A DNA stretch of 44,288 bases, from NCBI GenBank assembly GCA_019748235.1, contig JAIEPU010000016.1, forward strand, positions 1 through 44,288, read 5' to 3'. The notes below the pieces were generated by a model. The model was given only the letters and a program-made list of their open reading frames with translations. It was not told the DNA's origin and did not search any database. Positions 35,601 through 42,703 of this stretch are shown in pieces (position 1 is the first letter of the stretch; each line of letters opens with the position of its first letter). The translations under genes and the position numbers were made by a program. This stretch comes from a bacterium (GTDB lineage: Bacteria; Planctomycetota; Planctomycetia; Kolteriales; Kolteriaceae).

Positions 35601-36813
35601 CATCACGGCGGAAGAGGAGAATAAGCTTCGGCAGCTCTATGCGAAGCTCCGTGAACAGGAACTTCCGCACGATGAAGCGATTCAATTCGCAATGGCCCGG
35701 ATTTTCGTCGCTCCCGCGTTCCTTTACCGACTCGAAGCGGCCCCCGAAGGGATTTCGCCCGCAAAAGTAAGTGATTGGGAACTCGCGAACCGTTTGAGTT
35801 ACTTCCTCTGGGCATCACAACCTGACGATGAATTGCGATCCGTTGCCGCTTCTGGCCAATTGAGTAATCCCGAGCAACTCAAGGCGCAGGCGCATCGAAT
35901 GCTGAAGGATCCGAAAGTTCGCCGAATGGCAACGGAGTTCGCCTGCCAGTGGCTGCACATCTACGATTTCGACGCGCTCGATGAGAAGAGTGAAAAGCAC
36001 TTCCCTGAATTCGCCGAACTTCGAGGAGACATGTATGAGGAATCGATCCGATTCTTCACCGATCTCTTCCAAAACGATTTATCCATCATCGAAGTGTTCG
36101 ATGCGGATCATACGTTCGTGAACGAACGGCTCGCTAAGTTTTACGGCATCCCTGAAATCACCGGGCCTGAGTGGCGGCGCGTCGATGGCGTTCGAAAATA
36201 CGATCGAGGAGGAATTCTTGGTTTCTCGACAACGCTCGCCAAGCAATCAGGGGCATCGCGTACCAGTCCTATTCTTCGCGGGGCATGGCTGAGCGAAGTC
36301 ATCTTGGGGGAAAAGCTTCCCAAGCCACCGAAGAACGTTCCCATTCTTCCAGACGACGAATCGGCGACCGATGGGCTCACTGTTCGTCAACTCGTCGCTC
36401 GGCACACCAGTGATCCCAAGTGCATGGGCTGCCATCAAAAGATCGATCCTTTCGGCTTTTCGCTAGAGTCCTTCGACGCCATCGGCCGGCACCGAACCGT
36501 GGATCTCGGCAATCGTCCGATTGATGCCAAGACTCAGCTTCCTGACGGGACCGAAATCGATGGCCTGACGGGTTTGCGCAAGTATCTCGTCGAAAAGCGG
36601 CGAGATGCGATTTTGCATCAATTCTGCCGAAAGCTGTTGGGGTACTCCTTAGGGCGAGCGACGCAGCTCTCGGACGAGCCTTTACTTGATGAGATGGAAG
36701 ATCGACTCGCTAAGAACAACTATCGATTCTCCGTTGCGATCGACGCGATTGTTGAAAGCACGCAATTCCGGGAAATCCGGGGGCGAGACGTGCAAGTGAC
36801 GGAACATCAGTGA
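32617..36813 (+). CDS. Exported DUF1592-family planctomycete cytochrome protein (PSCyt1-PSD3-PSD5-PSD4-PSCyt3-PSD2), enlarged
   Basis: A 1398-residue secreted heme protein; family members are usually about 750-900. The ATG at 32617 has GGAG 8 bases upstream and begins the signal peptide MRLVFSSLFFLFAACPLLAE; a GTG at 32587 overlapping the gntR stop is less likely. PSCyt1 with FCLDCH at about residues 46-50, then a DUF1587 (PSD3) start VVLRRLNNAEYTYTVRDL near 135. A very long insert follows (about 230-900), including a beta module (about 525-668) also found in the DUF1553 protein downstream. From about 990 on come DUF1595 (FASQAYRRPITAEEENKL), DUF1592 (IFVAPAFLYRLE, ELANRLSYFLWASQPDDEL), DUF1588 with the second heme site CMGCHQKIDPFGFSLESFD (from about residue 1269), and DUF1585 (FCRKLLGYSLGR) at the end. 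The reaction is unknown. Confidence 0.92.
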   Translation: MRLVFSSLFFLFAACPLLAESREAVSFEDLSKQFDHQIHPLMKQFCLDCHSTAKLEGDLDLERFAKLEDVRSDSKAWVKVVEMLGNGEMPPKESKQLSAAQKKELLGWVEAYLHAEALSNAGDPGPVVLRRLNNAEYTYTVRDLTHVPLSPAREFPNDSAAGEGFSNTGNSLVMSPALLTKYMDAGKEIASHAVLLPEGFRFSPNTSRRDWTEENLAEIREFYSQYTEAGGSDTVTQQGIELDKNRGGELPLKKYLLASLEVRDGKGSVEKIADAHHLSPKYLRILMDVLNGKESSPLFDPLRSKWRAAKPEEIDGMIAMIKEWQSTLWKFSSVGHIGKVGGPKAWMEPVTPLVVKQEFRTKLTPAAGQEDVVIYLIAGDAGDGNANDFVEWQAPQLAVAGRPPILLRDLRNFVHDLNARREKLLASTAKALDAAAEASESEGDVDTAKLAEKFSVDPDALKSWLDYLGIGSDRHLKLSHLSTPLQSQSNYDFVKGWGSPDLPSLLANSSDQNVRVPGNLKAHGVVVHPTPDLVAAVGWQSPVKSPLRIEGKVTHAHPECGNGVTWSLELRRGKTRQRLASGISHGGSPVVVGPIENVAVQPGDLVSLLIGPRDANHSCDLTDIELNLTSSGEVSETWSLNGDITENVLAGNPHADKKGRADVWHFYSEPVTGATNGPVIPAGSLLAQWQSAEKPAEKHRLAEEVQKLLTSAPPKPDSPDGTLYRELTSLSGPLFAGTSASKAESKGAPESKWGLDPALFGKHPKDGSVDSSNLCIQAPAVIEIHLPPDLVAGSEFVTTGALEKTSGAEGSVQLQVSTTKPAETTGIVPSGTKIGSANGTWSSNNQVVSYATPILVSEGSAARKRVEANFDSFRQTFPASLCYTKIVPVDEVVTLTLFHREDDHLCRLILTDEEKAKLDRMWEEFHFVSQDPLKLVDAFEQLWQFATQDADPSAFEPMRKPINDRAAEFRKKLIAAEPKHVDALVKFASQAYRRPITAEEENKLRQLYAKLREQELPHDEAIQFAMARIFVAPAFLYRLEAAPEGISPAKVSDWELANRLSYFLWASQPDDELRSVAASGQLSNPEQLKAQAHRMLKDPKVRRMATEFACQWLHIYDFDALDEKSEKHFPEFAELRGDMYEESIRFFTDLFQNDLSIIEVFDADHTFVNERLAKFYGIPEITGPEWRRVDGVRKYDRGGILGFSTTLAKQSGASRTSPILRGAWLSEVILGEKLPKPPKNVPILPDDESATDGLTVRQLVARHTSDPKCMGCHQKIDPFGFSLESFDAIGRHRTVDLGNRPIDAKTQLPDGTEIDGLTGLRKYLVEKRRDAILHQFCRKLLGYSLGRATQLSDEPLLDEMEDRLAKNNYRFSVAIDAIVESTQFREIRGRDVQVTEHQ

Positions 36814-36924
36814 CAACCGGACGTCTGCGGATCGGAATGATCGGTGGGCGACATTTTGGCCGTACGGTGTCGTGCGGTTCGGGTTAAAATCAATGGCTGA
36901 CAGTGAGCCTTTTCATCGAGGTCT

Positions 36925-38232
36925 ATGAAGATGCACCAATTCTCTCGACGAACGTTTCTTCGCGGCGTGGGTGTCACGATGGCACTCCCTTGGCTCGAGT
37001 CAACCAGCGTCTGGGGCGATGAAGCGGTAAAAGCTTCCGCACCAGGGAGCGAGGCGCCTATCCGATTGGCCGTCCTGTTCTCCGGCAACGGTTTTCACGG
37101 CAGGGAGTGGTGGGCCAAAGGGGAAGGAAAAGAGATGGAACTCGGCAAGGTGCTCGCACCGGTCGCCGATTTCAGGGAGAGAATGCTCTTCATCAGGGGG
37201 CTGCACAACGCCGAAGCGCTAAAGGGGAACATCCACAGCTCTCAGACGGGGAACCTTCTCTCCGGTGCGCCTCTCTCGTCGGGTGGCGAGATCAAGTCAG
37301 GGACGAGCATCGATCAGGTCATCGCCCAGAAGTACGGACATTCCACAAAGGTTCCAAGCTTAGTCCTTGGTTGTGAAAAATCGAATCCATCGGTTCACAA
37401 GAACTACTCGATGATCTACAGTTCACACATCTCGTGGAGCTCGCCGACGACCCCAACCCCGCTCGAACTCTATCCCGCGCTGGCGTTCGATCGCCTGTTC
37501 AAGGATGAAGTGAAGAAGGGGGATGAAAGTGTCCTTGACGCCGTTTTGCAAGACGCGAAGGATTTCCGCCGCAACATCAGCTCTTCCGATCAGCGCAAGC
37601 TGGATGAGTATCTTGATTCGGTGCGCGAGATCGAGCAACGCATTGAGCAAGCCGGCAAAAAGGGAGAGTTGCAAGGTTGGCGTCCGACCCTCGACAAGCC
37701 GAATATTCAACGGCCGGCCGATGGCATACCGCAAAACATTGCCGACCATATGCGGCTGATGTGCGACATCCTCGTCGTTGCGTTCCAGACGGACACGACC
37801 CGTGTTTGCACGCTCAAGCTCAACAACGACCACAGTGCCATGAGATTCCCCCACCTTGGCGTGGATTACATGATTCACCACCTCCTTTCCCACTCCGACA
37901 CCGCGGACTGGCTCAAGGTGAATCAGTTCTTCATCGAACAACTTGGTTACATCGCCAAGAAGCTCGACTCGATTCAGGAAGGAGAGCGGACCGCGCTCGA
38001 CAATTCCATGCTCCTTTACTGCTCGAGCATGTTGACGGGGAGCCATGATGCGACGAATCTTCCGGTCGTGCTCATCGGTGGCGCGGGGGGCCAGATCAAG
38101 GGTGGCCGCGTACTCGACTACCTCAATAAGCCGAGCCGAAAGATGTGCAGTCTCTACCTGTCGATGCTGGACAAGGTCGGCATCCGCTTAGATCAGTTCG
38201 GCGATTCGACGGAACGACTCGCGGAGGTTTAA
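36925..38232 (+). CDS. DUF1552 protein with twin-arginine signal
   Basis: A 435-residue exported protein of the DUF1552 family, the regular partner of DUF1592-family cytochrome proteins, here 111 bases downstream of one. The N-terminus is a Tat signal: QFSRRTFLRGVGVTMALPWLE, so it should be exported folded, consistent with a cofactor or metal. Family segments: LAVLFSGNGFHGREWW, RMLFIRGLHNAEALKGNIHS, TGNLLSGAPLSSGGEIKSGTSIDQVIA, SLVLGCEK, SDQRKLDEYLDSVREIEQRI, MRLMCDILVVAFQTDTTRV and LDNSMLLYCSSMLTGSHD. No heme motif. The start has GAGG close by (ATG at 36925; 36931 possible). The family belongs functionally with the cytochrome DUF modules; its reaction is unknown. Confidence 0.93.
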   Translation: MKMHQFSRRTFLRGVGVTMALPWLESTSVWGDEAVKASAPGSEAPIRLAVLFSGNGFHGREWWAKGEGKEMELGKVLAPVADFRERMLFIRGLHNAEALKGNIHSSQTGNLLSGAPLSSGGEIKSGTSIDQVIAQKYGHSTKVPSLVLGCEKSNPSVHKNYSMIYSSHISWSSPTTPTPLELYPALAFDRLFKDEVKKGDESVLDAVLQDAKDFRRNISSSDQRKLDEYLDSVREIEQRIEQAGKKGELQGWRPTLDKPNIQRPADGIPQNIADHMRLMCDILVVAFQTDTTRVCTLKLNNDHSAMRFPHLGVDYMIHHLLSHSDTADWLKVNQFFIEQLGYIAKKLDSIQEGERTALDNSMLLYCSSMLTGSHDATNLPVVLIGGAGGQIKGGRVLDYLNKPSRKMCSLYLSMLDKVGIRLDQFGDSTERLAEV

Positions 38233-41193
38233 TTGCCGATGATCCGTCGGACCGGCATTCTTTGCTCTCTTGTTAGTTTTGCGGTCGGTATCTGCCATGC
38301 GGACCCTGCGACCGACGAGGCTTTTTTTGAGTCGAAGATCCGTCCGATCCTGGTGAATTCATGTGTGCGCTGCCACGGCGAGCAAAAGATCTCTGGTGGC
38401 CTGCGGCTCGACTCGAAGCAATTCTTTGAGAAAGGGGGAGAGTCCGGTGCGCTGATCGATGTTGAAGCGAATAAGAGCCTTCTCCTCCAAGCCGTTCGTC
38501 GTTCCGAAGAAGTTTCCGCGATGCCGCCCGACAAACCACTTCCCGCCGCTGAGGTGGACGCACTGACGGAGTGGGTCTCGCGAGGCGCCGATTGGCCACC
38601 TAAGATCGACCGAATCGAGGCTGCTCGTCATTGGTCGTTTGAACCCGTCAAGCCGCCCGTACCTCCGTTGACGACTGATACGCAGTGGTCTCAGTCTGCC
38701 GTGGATTCGTTCATCCTCGCAAAGATGGAAAACGCAAAGCGATTGCCGAGCGAACCAGCCGATCGCCGGATACTCATTCGCCGCGCGACGTACGATTTGA
38801 CGGGTTTGCCTCCTGCGACAGCGGATGTCGAGCAATTCCTCAGTGACGATTCTCCCGATGCATTTGATCGGCTCATCGATCGGCTTCTCGGTTCTCCGGC
38901 GTACGGTGAGCAATGGGGGAGGAAGTGGCTCGATGTCGTTCGTTATGCCGACACGGCCGGCGAAAACACCGATCGTCCTCTGCCGCATGCGTGGCGTTAT
39001 CGCAATTGGGTGATCGACGCGTTCAACAAAGACATGCCGTACGATACCTTCGTCAAGGAACAAATTGCGGGGGATTTGATTGCGAAGGAGCGGAGTTCAG
39101 AAGAGTATTCTGATCACGTGGTTGCGACTGGATTTCTCGCGATTTCGCGGCGATTCGGCCACAACATCGATCAGGATATTCATCTCACCTATGAGGATAC
39201 GCTCGACACGACGGGGAAGGCTTTTCTCGGGTTATCGCTCGGATGTTGTCGCTGCCACGACCACAAGTACGATCCATTAACTTCGCGCGACTACTACGGA
39301 CTCTATGGTGTTCTCGAAAGCACGAAACTTTCGTTTCCTGGCTGTGAGCCGGAATCCTCACCACGTGATCTGATTCCGATGATGGCTCCTTCGCAAATCA
39401 CAGCGATGATGCAGCCCTTCGAGGAAGAGTTTCAAAAGCTGGACCAGGAAGTGAAGCGTTGGGAGGCGAAGGAAGCCTCTCTCACGAAGGATATGGATAA
39501 GGGGACGATCGAAGCAAAGACCCTCGTCACCGGATCGATTGAAGATGCAGAGTCCGCACCCTTTCTCGCCGAGGGAAAAGAACCGGTTCGCATTGCCGTC
39601 AAAAAGGGCGAGATCATTCAGCTCGTCGTGGCGCCGCGTGGCAATCATGGAGCCGACACCACTCTCGTCGAGTTCGAGATCACCGAAGTGGGTGGAGATC
39701 ACCGGCGGTGGAACGTTAAGGATCTCGTCGACGATTCGCTCGCAGCGAATCCCCACTCCGACAAGCTCGGCCACGATTCTGTCTGGTGCTTTCTGGATGA
39801 GAAGGCGGGACTCGCTTTCCTGTCCGAGCACCTCACGGAAGTCAACGGCAAGCAGGAACTCAAAGTCTGGCGGAACGGTGACACGCCGAGTGTTCTGGTA
39901 AATACCTCCGCGACCGCCGTCGATGTCTGGACCTCCCTTCCGGCCAAGAGTTTCTTCGTTCATCCGGGGCCTGACGGCCCGGTGGCCGTCGCTTGGATCA
40001 GTCCGGTCGAGGGGGAGATCACGTTCAGCGGGCGAATCGCCGACGCGCATCCGACTGGTCCGGATGGTGTCGACTGGAAGATCGAACATATCCCCTCGCT
40101 TGCGATCGCGGAACGACTGACCGAACTTCGCAAAGCCGGAACGGCTCGCGAAGAATCGAGACGAAAAAGGGATGCAGTCAACGCGTCAAGGCCGGTCGTG
40201 CCGGTCGCTTACGCGGTGAAGGATGCGAAGCCTGTCAACTCGCGTCTCCATAAACGGGGCGAGCCGAAAGATCTTGGCGATGAGGTGCCTCGCAAGTTTC
40301 TCGACGTCTTAGGGGGAAGGAATCTCGAAAGCCCAACCACAAGCGGCAGGCGCGAGTTGGCCGATTGCTTGGTGAACGAGAACAATCCTCTCCCGGCTCG
40401 CGTCATGGTGAATCGAATCTGGCAGGGTCATTTCGGACGTGGCATCGTCACATCGCCGAACGATTTCGGAACACGGGGACAACCTCCCACGCATCCCGAG
40501 TTACTCGACTATCTTGCGACCGAATTCATCGAATCCGGTTGGAGCATCAAGGAGATGCACCGCTTGATGATGGGGACCGCGACCTATCAACAGAGTTCCG
40601 GGGAGGTGGAAGACGATGGTCTATACGCTTCCTTCGTTCGTCGCAGATTGACGGCTGAGGAAATCAGAGACACGCAGCTCGTCGCGAGCGGCAACATCGA
40701 CCGATCGAAGGGGGAAGGGCACCCGTTTCCGCCCGAGTCCTCTTGGCGATTTTCTCAGCACGCTCCATTCGCGGATGAGTATCCCACGCGTCAGCGAAGC
40801 GTTTACGTGATGCAAAAGCGAAGTCGACGCAATCCTTACTTCTCCCTCTTTGACGGTGCCGATCCGAACGCCAGTACTCCCGTGCGGGATGTCACTACCG
40901 TGCCGACACAGGCGCTTTACTTCATGAACGATCCTTTCTTTCATGAGCAGGCGGCGGGCTTCGCTGAGCGGATCATACGTGCTTCGGACGATGACGCCGC
41001 CCGTGTCGAGATTGCGTTTCAAACGCTTTTCGGTCGTCCGGCATCATCCGATGAAATCGATCGAGCCCGAACGTTCGTCCGAGACTACGAATCTGGGTTT
41101 GATCGTGCAGCACCTGAGGTTCGATCGGAAAAAGCATGGCAGGCGTGGGGACGTGTCATGCTGGCCAGCAACGAAGCACTTTATGTCGATTAG
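38233..41193 (+). CDS. Exported PSCyt1 / DUF1549 (PSCyt2) / DUF1553 (PSD1) protein
   Basis: A 986-residue secreted heme protein. The TTG at 38233 is 5 bases after GGAGG; the ATG at 38239 is the alternative. Signal peptide RTGILCSLVSFAVGICHA. PSCyt1 follows with FESKIRPILVNSCVRCHGEQ (CxxCH at 44-48) and SLLLQAVRRSEEVSAMPPDK. PSCyt2/DUF1549 covers about 155-345: VDSFILAKMENA, RRATYDLTGLPP, YGEQWGRKWLDVVRYADTAG, YRNWVIDAFNKDMPYDTFV and the second heme site CCRCHDHKYDPL (338-342). A middle insert (about 395-680) contains a beta module (453-621) shared with the DUF1592 protein. DUF1553 fills the C-terminus: ARVMVNRIWQGHFGRGIV, GQPPTHPELLDYLATEF, MSRPEIQ-like RRLTAEEIRDTQL, and DVTTVPTQALYFMNDPF. 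It normally pairs with a DUF1501 protein, which follows here. Confidence 0.93.
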   Translation: MPMIRRTGILCSLVSFAVGICHADPATDEAFFESKIRPILVNSCVRCHGEQKISGGLRLDSKQFFEKGGESGALIDVEANKSLLLQAVRRSEEVSAMPPDKPLPAAEVDALTEWVSRGADWPPKIDRIEAARHWSFEPVKPPVPPLTTDTQWSQSAVDSFILAKMENAKRLPSEPADRRILIRRATYDLTGLPPATADVEQFLSDDSPDAFDRLIDRLLGSPAYGEQWGRKWLDVVRYADTAGENTDRPLPHAWRYRNWVIDAFNKDMPYDTFVKEQIAGDLIAKERSSEEYSDHVVATGFLAISRRFGHNIDQDIHLTYEDTLDTTGKAFLGLSLGCCRCHDHKYDPLTSRDYYGLYGVLESTKLSFPGCEPESSPRDLIPMMAPSQITAMMQPFEEEFQKLDQEVKRWEAKEASLTKDMDKGTIEAKTLVTGSIEDAESAPFLAEGKEPVRIAVKKGEIIQLVVAPRGNHGADTTLVEFEITEVGGDHRRWNVKDLVDDSLAANPHSDKLGHDSVWCFLDEKAGLAFLSEHLTEVNGKQELKVWRNGDTPSVLVNTSATAVDVWTSLPAKSFFVHPGPDGPVAVAWISPVEGEITFSGRIADAHPTGPDGVDWKIEHIPSLAIAERLTELRKAGTAREESRRKRDAVNASRPVVPVAYAVKDAKPVNSRLHKRGEPKDLGDEVPRKFLDVLGGRNLESPTTSGRRELADCLVNENNPLPARVMVNRIWQGHFGRGIVTSPNDFGTRGQPPTHPELLDYLATEFIESGWSIKEMHRLMMGTATYQQSSGEVEDDGLYASFVRRRLTAEEIRDTQLVASGNIDRSKGEGHPFPPESSWRFSQHAPFADEYPTRQRSVYVMQKRSRRNPYFSLFDGADPNASTPVRDVTTVPTQALYFMNDPFFHEQAAGFAERIIRASDDDAARVEIAFQTLFGRPASSDEIDRARTFVRDYESGFDRAAPEVRSEKAWQAWGRVMLASNEALYVD

Positions 41194-41242
41194 TTCTTGG
41201 TCGGGTTGACCTATGGCGATGCTAAGGAATCGGAGAGGCGAC

Positions 41243-42655
41243 ATGAGACATCTTTCAAGTTGTTCCTGTGATCGCCGGGACTTTCTTCGCTCGAGCGTGG
41301 CCGGCTCACTCTTAATGCCAGGGATACTTCAGCAGCTTCTGGCCGAAGATGCCAAGGGATCGAGTGATCCGCTCGCTCCGAAAGAACCGCATTTCGCCGC
41401 AAAAGCGAAAAGAGTTATTTTCCTCTTCATGACCGGCGGTGTGTCGCATGTCGATACTTTCGACCCGAAGCCAAGGCTATCGGCGGACGTCGGCAAAGAG
41501 GTCAAGCTCGATCATCCGGAAATCAAAGACCGCCCCGGTTACGAGCGGATTTTCCTCAAGCGGCCGCAATGGGAATTTCACAAGCACGGCGAGTGTGGCA
41601 CCGAAGTCAGCACCCTGTTTCCGCATGTGGCAAGGCACGTCGACGAGATCGCGCTCATTCGATCGATGCATACCGATCATTCGAATCATTACAACGCCAC
41701 GCTTGGCATGCACACCGGTTCATTCAACTTTGCCCGGCCGAGCATGGGGGCGTGGGTCAGTTACGGTCTGGGGACGGAGAATCGTAACCTTCCCTCATTC
41801 GTCGTGATCGCCCCCGCTCAGACCTACGCGGGGACGCAAGTCTACGCGAGCGATTTCTTGCCCGGCGCACATCAAGGAACGCTGGTGATGCCGGGCTCTG
41901 AGCCGGTGGCGAACATCAAGCCGCGCGTCGCGATGAGTTTGCAAGAGCGGGAACTCGCCGCTCTCGCCGAGATGAATCAGCGGCATCGGCAGTCGCGAAT
42001 GGCCGATCCTCACCTGACCGCGCGTATTCGTACCTTTGAGACTGCCTTCGGCATGCAGATGGCTGTTCCCGATGTGTTCGATCTGAACAAAGAAAGCGAT
42101 GCCACCCTCGCGCTTTACGGGCTGGAGCGGGGCAGTGCCAAAGGATTCGCTTGGCAATGCCTGGCGGCGCGGCGACTCATCGAGCAAGGGGTCCGATTTG
42201 TCGAACTCGTGGACACGGGCTCATCGAACAACTGGGATTCGCATGGCGATATGATGGATCATGCACGACTCGCTAAGAATGTAGATCAGCCGATCGCAGG
42301 ACTCCTTACCGATCTTCGGTCTCGTGGACTACTGGACGACACCCTTGTCGTCTGGGCTACTGAGTTCGGACGAACGCCGTTCAACAACAGTGCCGACGCC
42401 AAGGGGCGAGAGCATCACAACTGGGCATTCAGTACCTGGATGGCGGGGGCAGGGGTCAAGCCTGGCATCGTCTATGGCCAAACGGATGAATATGGCATGC
42501 GGCCCGCGGAGAACCCGGTCCACGTCAACGACTTCCACGCGACGATCCTTCATCTCATGGGACTCAATCACGAGAAGCTCACTTATCGCCATAGCGGTCG
42601 CGATTACCGCCTGACAGATGTTGCGGGCAAGGTGGTGAGTGACATCCTGGTGTGA
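41243..42655 (+). CDS. DUF1501 protein with twin-arginine signal
   Basis: A 470-residue exported protein of the DUF1501 family, which is grouped with alkaline phosphatase/sulfatase-like folds in my recollection of Pfam. The ATG at 41243 has GGAG 7 bases upstream; upstream ATGs at 41213 and 41219 lack one. The Tat signal is CDRRDFLRSSVAGSLLMPGI. Family signatures: VIFLFMTGGVSHVDTFDPKP, SMHTDHSNHYNATLGMHTG, RPSMGAWVSYGLGTENRNLP, FVELVDTGSSNNWDSHGD, LDDTLVVWATEFGRTP, EHHNWAFSTWMAGAGVK and HVNDFHATILHLMGL, with His and Asp residues positioned as metal ligands in the superfamily. It begins 49 bases after the DUF1553 gene, its usual partner, on the same strand. The substrate is unknown. Confidence 0.93.
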   Translation: MRHLSSCSCDRRDFLRSSVAGSLLMPGILQQLLAEDAKGSSDPLAPKEPHFAAKAKRVIFLFMTGGVSHVDTFDPKPRLSADVGKEVKLDHPEIKDRPGYERIFLKRPQWEFHKHGECGTEVSTLFPHVARHVDEIALIRSMHTDHSNHYNATLGMHTGSFNFARPSMGAWVSYGLGTENRNLPSFVVIAPAQTYAGTQVYASDFLPGAHQGTLVMPGSEPVANIKPRVAMSLQERELAALAEMNQRHRQSRMADPHLTARIRTFETAFGMQMAVPDVFDLNKESDATLALYGLERGSAKGFAWQCLAARRLIEQGVRFVELVDTGSSNNWDSHGDMMDHARLAKNVDQPIAGLLTDLRSRGLLDDTLVVWATEFGRTPFNNSADAKGREHHNWAFSTWMAGAGVKPGIVYGQTDEYGMRPAENPVHVNDFHATILHLMGLNHEKLTYRHSGRDYRLTDVAGKVVSDILV

Positions 42656-42685
42656 AATAAATGGAATTGAAACCTGACCAATCGA

Positions 42686-42703
42686 GTAGTCAGAGGAGAC
42701 TAC
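42686..42703. terminator. Hairpin at the convergent ends of the DUF1501 and LRR genes
   Basis: The 6-bp stem GTAGTC / GACTAC with a 6-base loop overlaps the TAG stop of the minus-strand gene and lies about 30 bases past the DUF1501 stop. No T-run follows on either strand, so termination activity is uncertain. Confidence 0.3.

Noticed and set aside
37423..38046. 207-codon open frame antisense to the DUF1552 gene
   Set aside because: Shadow of the DUF1552 coding strand; no ribosome site or domain.
38359..40089. Two long antisense open frames within the DUF1553 gene
   Set aside because: Both lie wholly inside a gene with clear family motifs and show antisense-type composition.
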